Part shown: piece after piece, positions 1-6,825 of the stretch | How positions within the stretch are numbered: position 1 is the first letter of the stretch | How the letters are laid out: each line of letters opens with the position of its first letter | IMG/VR virus record: IMGVR_UViG_3300017717_000072 | Span: 1-24,621 of that record | Length of the DNA stretch: 24,621 nucleotides | Direction: 5' to 3' (one strand) | Source: a virus | The notes under the pieces: generated by a model | Seen by the model: only the letters and a program-made list of their open reading frames with translations | Database searches by the model: none | Told to the model about the DNA's origin: nothing | Made by a program: the position numbers and the translations under genes

Positions 1-188
1 AATAACCTATAGTATTCAGGTGGGTTATCTTCTAACGCATCACTCTCTTGCCAGGTAAGTTCTATCTCTCCATTCTCACTATCAACAGATATGTTTATAC
101 CATAAGGTGTTTGTGTTTCTGTGTGATACGCATAAGCAGGTGTTGTAACTAATAAAAAAGCTGCAAGTAAACTAAAAAACTTTTTCAT
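1..188 (-). CDS. Exported protein with signal peptide, cut by window edge
   Basis: The reading frame starts at the ATG at 188-186 and runs off the window after 62 codons. Residues 1-20 are a textbook signal peptide: MKK, a hydrophobic core (FFSLLAAFLLVTT), then PAYA, with predicted cleavage after A20. The visible mature part (about residues 28-62) has the spacing of the first strands of a fibronectin type III-like domain (P..I.I.V....G.I.L.W, then P..YY), but too little is present to assign a family. The start shares ATGA with the stop of the 35-codon ORF upstream, so translation is probably coupled. A phage protein leaving through the Sec pathway could act in lysis, at the cell surface or in superinfection exclusion. 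The function is unknown, and the C-terminus lies outside the window. Confidence 0.75.
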   Translation of the reverse strand, partial: MKKFFSLLAAFLLVTTPAYAYHTETQTPYGINISVDSENGEIELTWQESDALEDNPPEYYRL

Positions 189-292
189 ATTTTACACGCA
201 TCTCCGCAATCATCATCAAATTCGTGTGAAGTATCTACAAACTCTGGGTTGTCTGCAAACATATTGTCTGGAAGTACGAAGTCCTCTTCCAT
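185..292 (-). CDS. 35-aa acidic small protein
   Basis: This short ORF reads MEEDFVLPDNMFADNPEFVD and continues to a C-terminal FDDDCGDACKI. It is strongly acidic, with two cysteines four residues apart near the end. I recognise no family. Support comes from position: its ATG shares one base with the stop of the 63-aa gene (TAATG) and its TGA overlaps the ATG of the exported protein (ATGA), so it fills the space between two likely genes exactly. The product is soluble and probably unstructured. It may serve mainly to couple translation of its neighbours. Confidence 0.55.
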   Translation of the reverse strand: MEEDFVLPDNMFADNPEFVDTSHEFDDDCGDACKI

Positions 293-483
293 TACATTAA
301 GTTGTTTATTAATACCACCAATGCAGAGATAGCTACAAGCCATCCACTTAATTCTTGTCTTGAAATTTTTTGATTAACTTTTTCGTGTAACTCATCTATG
401 CGTTTGTTTATATCTTGTTGTCCTTCCAATATTAAAGTAAGCATTTCTTTTTGTGTAAAACCATTGCCATTAGGGGAGGTCAT
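292..483 (-). CDS. 63-aa coiled-coil and membrane protein, holin-like candidate
   Basis: The N-terminal two thirds are a charged helix with heptad-like spacing (QKEMLTLILEGQQDINKRID and on to about residue 45). A single C-terminal membrane segment follows (GWLVAISALVVLINNLM, residues 47-63). This layout resembles XhlA-type and other small phage membrane proteins near lysis genes, but no diagnostic motif separates it from other single-span proteins. It overlaps the upstream 49-aa gene by 14 bases and shares TAATG with the 35-aa gene downstream. The ribosome binding site is weak (GGAACG). A role in lysis or membrane anchoring is inferred from the layout and from its position after the fibre genes. 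No endolysin is visible in the window. Confidence 0.65.
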   Translation of the reverse strand: MTSPNGNGFTQKEMLTLILEGQQDINKRIDELHEKVNQKISRQELSGWLVAISALVVLINNLM

Positions 484-619
484 CAGCGTTCCATTCGTTA
501 TCTAAATCAATTATAGTTTTAAATTCTTTATCTATGTTGTAGTAATTAACTATTCTTTTAAGATAGAAACTAATATCTTTTAAAAAAAATCCAAATAGAA
601 AGCCAATTATTAAATCCAT
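470..619 (-). CDS. 49-aa small membrane protein
   Basis: The ORF begins MDLIIGFLFGFFLKDISFYL and ends in an acidic tail (DLDNEWNADDLP). The first 20 residues form one short hydrophobic segment, the rest is polar, and there is no cleavage site. It overlaps the next gene by 14 bases. No Shine-Dalgarno sequence precedes the ATG. Instead an extended -10 box (TGATATAAT) ends 7 bases before it, so the transcript would start at or next to the start codon. The family is unknown. Given its partner with a C-terminal membrane span, a lysis or membrane role is possible but unproven. Confidence 0.6.
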   Translation of the reverse strand: MDLIIGFLFGFFLKDISFYLKRIVNYYNIDKEFKTIIDLDNEWNADDLP

Positions 620-626
620 AAATTGA

Positions 627-635
627 ATTATATCA
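627..635 (-). promoter_or_regulatory. Extended -10 promoter, leaderless type
   Basis: On the minus strand this reads TGATATAAT: a perfect TATAAT with the TG of an extended -10. No acceptable -35 lies 16-18 bases upstream. Seven bases separate the box from the ATG at 619, which places the predicted transcript start at about 619-621. The 49-aa gene would then be leaderless. It is the only gap of more than 30 bases in the tail end of the cluster. Confidence 0.45.
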
Positions 636-654
636 TATTATTTTTTATTAAGGT

Positions 655-1218
655 TTAAACACCTATTTCCATAAGTATAAAGGTTTGTCCTCTATCATTA
701 GCAGAATAAGTAGTCCAACCTATTTCTGAGGCGGTACTGTCAGTTTTACCTTGAAAATAATAAGTGACCTCAGATGTTGTATTTGGTGTATCCACAAATG
801 TATAAGAAAATGGATAGTTTGTATTGTAATTATTAGGAGTGTCCTCATCTCTAAACCTGTATGTCTGTACTGTCGTACCTGTAGTGCCTCCTGATATATC
901 TCTTACTGCTCTTATTTGGGCTACTTCAACGGCTTTTTCGTGGTAAGTTTGTGCTTGGGATATAGAAATTATTTTGCTATCACTTTGTTTAGGTGTAATT
1001 TTTATTTCTAATTTATTTGAACCATCAAAAGTTATATTTGTAAAAGAGGTATTACTTATAATATTTTCAGTTGTAATTGGATTTATTAAAGTGACCACTT
1101 GTAATATTGTACCTGTGGCAGCTAATATTCCACCATCTTTAACTTGAAAACTATCAATGCTTACACCATTAGCAGAAGTCTTTTCTGATATTGTATCTAC
1201 TTTTATTTCACTTGCCAT
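655..1218 (-). CDS. Short tail fibre or tip protein, 187 aa
   Basis: The N-terminus (MASEIKVDTISEKTSANGVS, then ID and VKDG) is the same adaptor-like motif that opens the 205-aa fibre at 2922, so both probably dock to the same tail site. The rest is rich in S, T, N and G with alternating beta-strand character. From memory, the pattern around residues 35-85 (ILQVV, later SKIISIS) resembles the C-terminal parts of fibres and tail proteins in marine phages. It follows the 62-aa chaperone-like gene by three bases and uses an AAAGGAT ribosome binding site within that gene's end. It is the last member of the fibre cluster and probably a host-recognition component. The exact receptor role is inference. 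Confidence 0.65.
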   Translation of the reverse strand: MASEIKVDTISEKTSANGVSIDSFQVKDGGILAATGTILQVVTLINPITTENIISNTSFTNITFDGSNKLEIKITPKQSDSKIISISQAQTYHEKAVEVAQIRAVRDISGGTTGTTVQTYRFRDEDTPNNYNTNYPFSYTFVDTPNTTSEVTYYFQGKTDSTASEIGWTTYSANDRGQTFILMEIGV

Positions 1219-1219
1219 A

Positions 1220-1236
1220 ATCTATCCTTTAGGGTT
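1220..1236 (-). repeat. 17-bp junction repeat, copy 1
   Basis: The minus strand reads AACCCTAAAGGATAGAT, identical to 1998-2014. It spans the last codons of the 62-aa chaperone-like gene and the AAAGGA ribosome binding site of the 187-aa fibre. The match continues for about nine more bases with one mismatch. It marks the boundary of duplicated fibre cassettes. Confidence 0.8.
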
Positions 1237-1410
1237 ATCATCTTTAACTTGTTTAATTGCAAGAAACCAAGTTCCTGTCTTAGCATCTGCACCAAATTTT
1301 CCATCATCAATATCGTGCCACAATTTATCTAATTGTACAGCAACATCTCCATATCCAAATCTTCTTGTATATAATAATTCTTCTTCTGCGTTTTCAAATT
1401 CTCTAGTCAT
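1222..1410 (-). CDS. Tail-fibre chaperone-like protein, 62 aa
   Basis: The C-terminal half matches the 101-aa protein at 2000-2305: VQLDKLWHDIDDGKFG here against EQFDKLWHDINNGTLD there, and both end in VKDDNPKG. Small proteins with a LD.L.HDI core and a K..NP. end commonly follow tail fibre genes in marine phages and are thought to help fibre folding or assembly, which is the best call. This copy lacks the N-terminal domain of its paralogue and has its own start (MTREFENAEEELL). It begins at 1410, exactly where the 195-aa fibre gene stops, so the two are coupled. The chaperone role is inferred from family resemblance and position. Confidence 0.6.
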   Translation of the reverse strand: MTREFENAEEELLYTRRFGYGDVAVQLDKLWHDIDDGKFGADAKTGTWFLAIKQVKDDNPKG

Positions 1411-1997
1411 TATGTATCTCCTAGTCTAATAAATGAAACACCTGTACCAAAAAAATCAGAAGAACCTGCTAAAGTAGCACTACCCTCATCATAAAATCTA
1501 AATTTTACTTTATCATTTGAAAGGTCTGTTATATCTAATATTACTGTTGCATTACTATCTGCTGTATCATAATTAGTTTGTCCTTGTCCTTCAGTAGAAG
1601 ATACATTATCCCAATTAGACCCATTATCGTTTGTAGAGTAAATATAAGTATATCCACCACTATATGCACTAAATCTTACTAATGCTTTAAATTCAACTCT
1701 ATAAATACCTGTTTGTGGAAATGTAAATACACCACTAGATACTGACATACCTGTACCAATAGCAGCACCACTAGGTAATGCTAATCCTGTTGTTCTTGTC
1801 CATTGTGTGATTGGGTCAGTTGTAGAAGTTAAACTTGTGTTTAAAGACCATTGGTCAACTTGTGTAATACCATTAGTAGTAGCAAGTGTTGCTGTTTCAT
1901 TAGGAATAGTAATTGTCTTGTCTGAACCTAACGAACCTGCGTTAGTTAAGATGGTATAGTTACCACTTCCATCATCTATCTTTATACTACCTGGCAT
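1410..1997 (-). CDS. Short tail fibre or tip protein with C1q-like fold, 195 aa
   Basis: The N-terminal 40 residues (MPGSIKIDDGSGNYTILTNA, then TITIPNETATLAT) resemble the start of short fibres that attach to a shared base. The C-terminal part, roughly residues 60-195, looks like a C1q/TNF-type jelly roll: TGIYRVEFKALV is the characteristic central strand, followed by alternating hydrophobic strands and a closing FIRLGD. Such trimeric domains are used by phages and bacteria for receptor binding. The gene lies between the 101-aa and 62-aa chaperone-like genes, forming one fibre-plus-chaperone cassette. The fold call rests on pattern only. Confidence 0.65.
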   Translation of the reverse strand: MPGSIKIDDGSGNYTILTNAGSLGSDKTITIPNETATLATTNGITQVDQWSLNTSLTSTTDPITQWTRTTGLALPSGAAIGTGMSVSSGVFTFPQTGIYRVEFKALVRFSAYSGGYTYIYSTNDNGSNWDNVSSTEGQGQTNYDTADSNATVILDITDLSNDKVKFRFYDEGSATLAGSSDFFGTGVSFIRLGDT

Positions 1998-2014
1998 ATC
2001 TATCCTTTAGGGTT
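1998..2014 (-). repeat. 17-bp junction repeat, copy 2
   Basis: This is identical to 1220-1236 on the minus strand. It joins the end of the 101-aa chaperone-like gene to the ribosome binding site of the 195-aa fibre. Together with the paralogous genes it indicates a duplication of whole fibre-chaperone cassettes. Confidence 0.8.
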
Positions 2015-2305
2015 GTCATCTTTTACTGTCTTTAAAGCTGTGTAAAAAGCACCTGTGTTATCTAGTGTACCATTATTTATATCGTGCCATAGCTTATCAA
2101 ACTGTTCTGCAAGAGCAGGGTAAGCAGATTGTCTGTCATACTTATAACCATTGGTTTCTTTATCTATCTCATTTGCTCTAATTTCTTCTGCCCAAGCATC
2201 AATAGTTTCGTTATATTCTTCTTCTTCAAAAACTCTATCTCCACTTTTTAAGGTAGGGTTATCATCTTTTAATTGTATTTTTATTGTGTCTAAATCTCTA
2301 GCCAT
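2000..2305 (-). CDS. Tail-fibre chaperone-like protein, 101 aa
   Basis: An N-terminal region (IKIQLKDDNPTLKSGDRVF, then an acidic helix) is followed by the conserved C-terminal core YPALAEQFDKLWHDINNGTL and an end of KDDNPKG. The core matches the 62-aa protein at 1222-1410. The motif KDDNP occurs both near residue 15 and at the very end, suggesting an internal duplication. I place the start at the ATG at 2305, which shares one base with the stop of the 205-aa gene (TAATG). A start 18 bases upstream is open but would add only MGVCKI and lie inside the previous gene. A role in assembly of the adjacent fibres is likely but inferred. Confidence 0.65.
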   Translation of the reverse strand: MARDLDTIKIQLKDDNPTLKSGDRVFEEEEYNETIDAWAEEIRANEIDKETNGYKYDRQSAYPALAEQFDKLWHDINNGTLDNTGAFYTALKTVKDDNPKG

Positions 2306-2922
2306 TATTTTACATACCCCCAAATTGCAAAATTCCCTGATACTATATTGCCTGAACTTGCATAAACTCTTACACCATCTATTGCTGTGTTGTCTTTAGC
2401 AAAACAAATTAAATTTGAAATGTATTTAGTTCCATTACCTTGCTCTCTAATACCTCTTGAAACCCAAGTTTTTTCTGTGTCGTGTGGGAACAACTCTGCA
2501 ATAGCGTGTCCAAATTCTCCAGTATCTGAACCAGTATTAAAACCTAATTCAAAATATCCTGTTGGATTTGATGCAGTACCTGCTAAAGAACCTGAACTAT
2601 TTGTTGCCATTGTAAATCCTGCTCTGTGTGTATATACAGAAGTAAGCACATCAGAACCACCATTTCTAAAACCTACTCTTGGTGCAGCATCATCAGTTGC
2701 AGGGTGGAAATCTTTTAATATCATCTTATATCCATAATATTTAGTTCCATCACATACATCAAAGTCTTTATCAGCATCATTATCAAATGTATATTCACCT
2801 AACTTAACTAAACCACCACCTGCTGCTGCTGCTAAAAAGTTATCTTTAATTAAAACACCATCAATGGTTACACCATTTGCACCTGTATATTCATTGATTG
2901 TGTTTACTTGTATTTCACTCAT
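2305..2922 (-). CDS. Short tail fibre or tip protein, 205 aa
   Basis: The opening MSEIQVNTINEYTGANGVTI, followed by DGVLIKD, is an adaptor motif frequent in marine phage fibres and shared with the 187-aa gene at 1218. The body (about residues 38-205) is a beta-rich domain. Features such as YYGYKMILKDFHPATDD and a closing SGNIVSGNFAIWGYVK match a domain I recall from tail proteins of marine phages, where the GNI.SG.F...G.. end is typical. Its ATG overlaps the stop of the 640-aa fibre in ATGA, and its stop overlaps the chaperone-like gene. It is a likely receptor-binding tip or side fibre. Confidence 0.7.
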   Translation of the reverse strand: MSEIQVNTINEYTGANGVTIDGVLIKDNFLAAAAGGGLVKLGEYTFDNDADKDFDVCDGTKYYGYKMILKDFHPATDDAAPRVGFRNGGSDVLTSVYTHRAGFTMATNSSGSLAGTASNPTGYFELGFNTGSDTGEFGHAIAELFPHDTEKTWVSRGIREQGNGTKYISNLICFAKDNTAIDGVRVYASSGNIVSGNFAIWGYVK

Positions 2923-4841
2923 AGTATCACCATTGTACCTGCATTTGTTACTGTACCTGTTATTGTAATAGGTCCTGCAAGAACTGTTCCCTCTGTTGCT
3001 GCTACTGTAAATGTAGCAGATTGTGTTTGATTATGTCTAAACATTCCACCTGCTGCTGTTAATGCAACACCACCTGCGTTCCAATCCGCCATATCTGTAT
3101 TGTCTAACTCATAATGAATACCACTAGCTACTCCATCTGTAAGTGTGAAATCGCTATCACTAGCCACTAATGCGTTAGCTGTACCTGATGAATTGTTATC
3201 TACATAATCTTTTACTGCTGCTGATGTAGGCAAAGTTGTATCATTGTCATTTGAAGCAATACCTTCACTTTCAATTACTACTGCTGCTGCTTTAAAATCT
3301 GCAACATCAATGTTAGATATAGAGTTACCTGTACCTTCAACATCAAATGTTTTATTAGTAAGAGTATCAGAACTACTTGCAGTTATGTAAGAACCTGATG
3401 CTTGTTTACCATCTAATTGTGTCTGTATGTCTGAGGTAACACCATCTAATCTTTGAAACTCTGCATTACTTACTGAACCATCAGCAATTTTTGCAGCATC
3501 AATAGCAGCAGATGCCTTAATATTTGCATCTTCTATATTTGTTATTGAGTTACCAGTACCATCTGCATCAATAGTTTTATTTGTAAATGTAGTTGTAGAT
3601 GAAGCTGTTACATCTCCCTTAGCATCTAGCTGTGTTTGTATATCTGAAGTTACGCCATCAAGTCTTTGAAATTCTGCGTTACTAACACTTCCATCTGCTA
3701 TCTTACTTGCATCTATTGCTGCAGCAGATTTGATATTAGCATCTTCAATGTTTGTAATACTGTTTCCTGTGCCATCAGCATCTATTGTTTTGTTTGTTAA
3801 AGCATCTGTAGTAGATGCAGTTATAAATCCACTATCGTTTGTAAGAGTAGATATATTATCACTAGGTTGTGTAGCACTATCCGCCAAAGAACCTTGTGCT
3901 GATGTAGCTAATCCTGCTTCTGATGCTGTTTGGTTTATATATTTACTTGAAGAATTATCATAAGCAATAATATCGTTATCGCCTACAGAAGTAATAGTTA
4001 CATCATCTAGTTCTGTAAGAGTGTCTTTAGTATCTACTTGTGCATCAACATAAGTTTTTACTGCTTTAGCTGATGGTATTGTAGTATCTGTACCTGCAAC
4101 AGAACTTATATCTGTATCTAGTACACCTGACTTTAAGTTATCTACTTCTATGTTTGTTACTGTGTTGTTATCTACATCTATAGATTTATTAGTCAAGGTA
4201 TCAGATGATGCAGGTTGTACTGCACTATCTGCTAATGCACCTTGTGCTGATGTTGCAAGACTTGCTTCACTTGCAGTTTGATTAATAAATTTACTAGAAC
4301 TATTGTCGTAAGCTAATACTTCATTGTCGCCTACAGATGCTATTGTTACATCATCTAATTCAGCTAATGTATCTTTTGTATCTAATTGGTCATCTACATA
4401 TTTTTTAATTGACTGTTGTGTAGCAAGATGTGTAGCACTATCAGATGCCATGTTATCTTCATCTTTAACTAATCCTGATGTATTTACTGCAGTACCATCA
4501 GAGTTCATTATTGTATCTACTCTGTCATTTAAGTCATCAAAGTGTTGCTTCATAGCAACCATTCTGACCTTAGCACCTACAGCGTGTGCGTTTAATCCAC
4601 CACTATCACTATCAATATTTCTTACTACTATAAGAGATACTCCACTTCTGCTAGTAACTTTAACATATTCTCTTGTAGCATCACTATCAGGGTCTATAAC
4701 TAAATACATTGGAACTGAAGTTGAAGGTGTACCTACTGGTGCTGCATTTACTTGTATTGCTACTTCTGTTGCGTCTGCACCAATAGCTAAAGCTAATGTT
4801 GTTTCATAAGCATTTTGCATTAAAGTTTTTTGTGCTGTCAT
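2919..4841 (-). CDS. Main tail fibre with internal repeats, 640 aa
   Basis: Residues 10-100 form a beta-module (REYVKVTS, then VVRN and a histidine at 86) that resembles part of the 333-aa adaptor and may fix the fibre to the tail. Residues 100-550 form a long shaft with two repeat types: a 53-residue unit at 158-210 and 274-326 (core TELDDVTI, then AYDNSSSK) and a 71-residue unit at 349-419 and 420-490 (core NKTIDADGTGNSITNIEDAN). A partial third copy follows. The last 90 residues form a separate G/T-rich tip that ends hydrophobic. This composition is typical of trimeric phage fibres. The gene starts one base after the beta-propeller gene's stop. The two long repeats are almost identical in protein but very different in DNA. 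Confidence 0.8.
   Translation of the reverse strand: MTAQKTLMQNAYETTLALAIGADATEVAIQVNAAPVGTPSTSVPMYLVIDPDSDATREYVKVTSRSGVSLIVVRNIDSDSGGLNAHAVGAKVRMVAMKQHFDDLNDRVDTIMNSDGTAVNTSGLVKDEDNMASDSATHLATQQSIKKYVDDQLDTKDTLAELDDVTIASVGDNEVLAYDNSSSKFINQTASEASLATSAQGALADSAVQPASSDTLTNKSIDVDNNTVTNIEVDNLKSGVLDTDISSVAGTDTTIPSAKAVKTYVDAQVDTKDTLTELDDVTITSVGDNDIIAYDNSSSKYINQTASEAGLATSAQGSLADSATQPSDNISTLTNDSGFITASTTDALTNKTIDADGTGNSITNIEDANIKSAAAIDASKIADGSVSNAEFQRLDGVTSDIQTQLDAKGDVTASSTTTFTNKTIDADGTGNSITNIEDANIKASAAIDAAKIADGSVSNAEFQRLDGVTSDIQTQLDGKQASGSYITASSSDTLTNKTFDVEGTGNSISNIDVADFKAAAVVIESEGIASNDNDTTLPTSAAVKDYVDNNSSGTANALVASDSDFTLTDGVASGIHYELDNTDMADWNAGGVALTAAGGMFRHNQTQSATFTVAATEGTVLAGPITITGTVTNAGTMVIL
3411..3797 (-). 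repeat. Two 71-residue fibre repeats with scrambled codons
   Basis: Aligned segments at 3797-3624 and 3584-3411 code for 58 residues each with only three differences. Of the 55 conserved residues, 34 are written with a different synonymous codon by my hand count. Examples are GGC/GGT, ACA/ACT, AGT/TCA and CTT/TTA. Confidence 0.85.
3864..4370 (-). repeat. Two 53-residue fibre repeats
   Basis: The segments 4370-4212 and 4022-3864 code for the same unit (ELDDVTI.SVGDN, AYDNSSSK, INQTASEA, LATSAQG.LADSA). There are about nine substitutions, mostly conservative, and here too many codons differ synonymously. An unrelated linker separates the copies. Confidence 0.8.
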
Positions 4842-4842
4842 T

Positions 4843-6825
4843 TTATCCTAAACCTGCTACTCCTAATTGTCCTACACCTAGCAATCTTGTTACTATTGTA
4901 GCAGCATCTTCTGCTCTTACACCTCGTACTCTAAGTAAACAATATTGTGTTACAGAACCTTTCTCTGATTTTTCAGAGATTGGATACTGTACAAATTCTA
5001 CTACACCTCTAATAATTTCGCTAGGTTCAAATAATTGTAATGTAACACTATCTCCTTCTTTTTGTTTTAATGTTTGATAAATTACTTCTCCTAAATTTCT
5101 AACATTAAATGCTTTTCTATTTGGTCGTTCTACTTGGTCAGATAAATTTATTGGTACTGTTATTACAATAAGTTCAGGTCTAGGCAAAGCTCTTACTGAT
5201 ACTGTTCTAAATTTAGGACTTATTGTTTTTGTAACGTTAGGTTCTAAAACAATTTTAGTATTTATATATCTAGCATTTCTATTTAATTGATATTCTACAT
5301 TACCTGTACCAGTAACAGACTGACCTATTAACTCCCACCTAACATCTGTAGGGCTATCAATAGTGTCATATTCAGTTGATACAAATATATTTATACTTTT
5401 TCCTTCAGCTAATTCATCATGTTCTACTTCTACACCAACCCATTGTTTATCTTCTGATGTAAAAAAATCTGCGTTAGGTAATATAATATAACCTTCGCTT
5501 TCAAAGGTAGATTGTTCTTTATATATATCACTACCTGATACACATATAATAAATTTACCGTTATTTTGTGTTATTGCAGTAACAAAACTATTACCAACTG
5601 TTTGTAAATCTCTAGCCAAACCACCTGTAGGTAGATAATATCGCCACAAATTTGCCTCATTAGTTGCTTCTTTTATTCCTATATATACACTATCTCTTGA
5701 CACAAACATTGTTTTAGGTGTTGTATCAACAGCAGTAATCCATTCTTTTATTAACTGTCTATTAGCAAGAACATATAAATTATCTAAAGCTACTAATTCT
5801 GCTTTATATAATCGTCCTACATTTCTAGCAACTTCTTTAGTTCCAAAAAATATAATGCCTTCTGATGCTGCAATAGAATGTACTTCTTCAAATGGTATTT
5901 TTGTTTGACCTTGATTTACAAAAGCACCGCTTGTAAGTTTAAAAGAATATATATTTCCATCAGTGCTTGAAGCTAATACTGCACCACCACCATCTACAAT
6001 ACCTGAAATCTGATGTGTAGGTTCTACTTCTATAATACTATCTGCATCTTGTAAATCAGAACTACTCCAACTTTTATTAAAAGGACTTACTTCCCAAATG
6101 TACTCAGCTGTTCCATCATTACCACTTATCCATAATCTATTTTTAACAAACCATACACCAGTTAATCCACCAGAACTAGATTGTGCAGTAGTACGTACAC
6201 TCCAAGTACTTGTTCCATCATACTCAATTAACTGTGACCCTGATGTTCCATTTTTTGTAGTAAGAAATAATTTGTTACCAAACGCTGCTATGCCTGTAAA
6301 GTTATGTGTAGCATTATTTGTTCCACTATTAACCTCAGTCCAACTATCTCCATCTGTAGAGTAATACACACTTGTATTATCAGTTACCCACATTTTTCCA
6401 TCTGTAGTTTGTGCCATATAATTATTAGTACCTGCAAATTGCGTAGAGCTACCTCTTACATTTACATCAGATGTTTCATGTAATAAATGTACATGATAAG
6501 AATTTTCTTCATCTCCATGAAATACATCTACACCTTTACTATCAAAAAATCTAGTAACATCATTTTCTTTAGCATTTCTTCTATGTGCAGTATCTAAACC
6601 TTGACCACCACTAAAATTTGACCGAGAAAATATTTGACCAATATTAGTAGTTATATCTTCAGGATTAGATTTTAAATTTATTTGTTGATTAGGAAATTCT
6701 GCAGTAGATATAGTCATTTGTCTATCAGGTGCTATAGCTGCTCTAAATAATAAATCATCTAATATAAGGTCATAACCTTTTCTTTTAGGATTAGATATAG
6801 TTGAAGTAGTTGGCACTCTAGGCAT
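4843..6825 (-). CDS. Beta-propeller tail protein, nozzle-like candidate, 660 aa
   Basis: The central region, about residues 120-450, shows repeated blade-like strands: MWVTDNTSVYYSTDGDSWT, LWISGNDG.AEYIWEV, AVLASSTDGNIYSFKL, MFVSRDSVYIGI and KFIICVSGSDIYK. This is characteristic of beta-propellers. The C-terminal 170 residues form another beta-rich domain with a basic patch (RALPRPEL) and strands running to residue 640. Podovirus tail nozzle proteins (the T7 gp12 group) contain a propeller and lie directly after the adaptor, as here. The match is by architecture and position, not a recognised motif, so a minor tail or hub protein remains possible. Its ATG overlaps the stop of the 333-aa gene (TAATG). 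Confidence 0.6.
   Translation of the reverse strand: MPRVPTTSTISNPKRKGYDLILDDLLFRAAIAPDRQMTISTAEFPNQQINLKSNPEDITTNIGQIFSRSNFSGGQGLDTAHRRNAKENDVTRFFDSKGVDVFHGDEENSYHVHLLHETSDVNVRGSSTQFAGTNNYMAQTTDGKMWVTDNTSVYYSTDGDSWTEVNSGTNNATHNFTGIAAFGNKLFLTTKNGTSGSQLIEYDGTSTWSVRTTAQSSSGGLTGVWFVKNRLWISGNDGTAEYIWEVSPFNKSWSSSDLQDADSIIEVEPTHQISGIVDGGGAVLASSTDGNIYSFKLTSGAFVNQGQTKIPFEEVHSIAASEGIIFFGTKEVARNVGRLYKAELVALDNLYVLANRQLIKEWITAVDTTPKTMFVSRDSVYIGIKEATNEANLWRYYLPTGGLARDLQTVGNSFVTAITQNNGKFIICVSGSDIYKEQSTFESEGYIILPNADFFTSEDKQWVGVEVEHDELAEGKSINIFVSTEYDTIDSPTDVRWELIGQSVTGTGNVEYQLNRNARYINTKIVLEPNVTKTISPKFRTVSVRALPRPELIVITVPINLSDQVERPNRKAFNVRNLGEVIYQTLKQKEGDSVTLQLFEPSEIIRGVVEFVQYPISEKSEKGSVTQYCLLRVRGVRAEDAATIVTRLLGVGQLGVAGLG

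Noticed and set aside
640-662. AGGTGTTTAAACCT near the end of the 187-aa gene as terminator
   Set aside because: The stem is only about four pairs, and on the coding strand an A-rich rather than T-rich run follows.
2306-2323. Upstream ATG at 2323 for the 101-aa chaperone-like protein
   Set aside because: The ATG at 2305 shares TAATG with the previous stop, as at other junctions. The six extra residues look like read-through of the fibre gene end.
4324-4809. A 161-codon open frame on the plus strand opposite the main fibre gene
   Set aside because: It lies wholly inside a well-supported minus-strand gene, is rich in S, C and V as expected of an antisense shadow, has no ribosome binding site context, and no other plus-strand gene exists in the window. 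The same holds for the other plus-strand frames.
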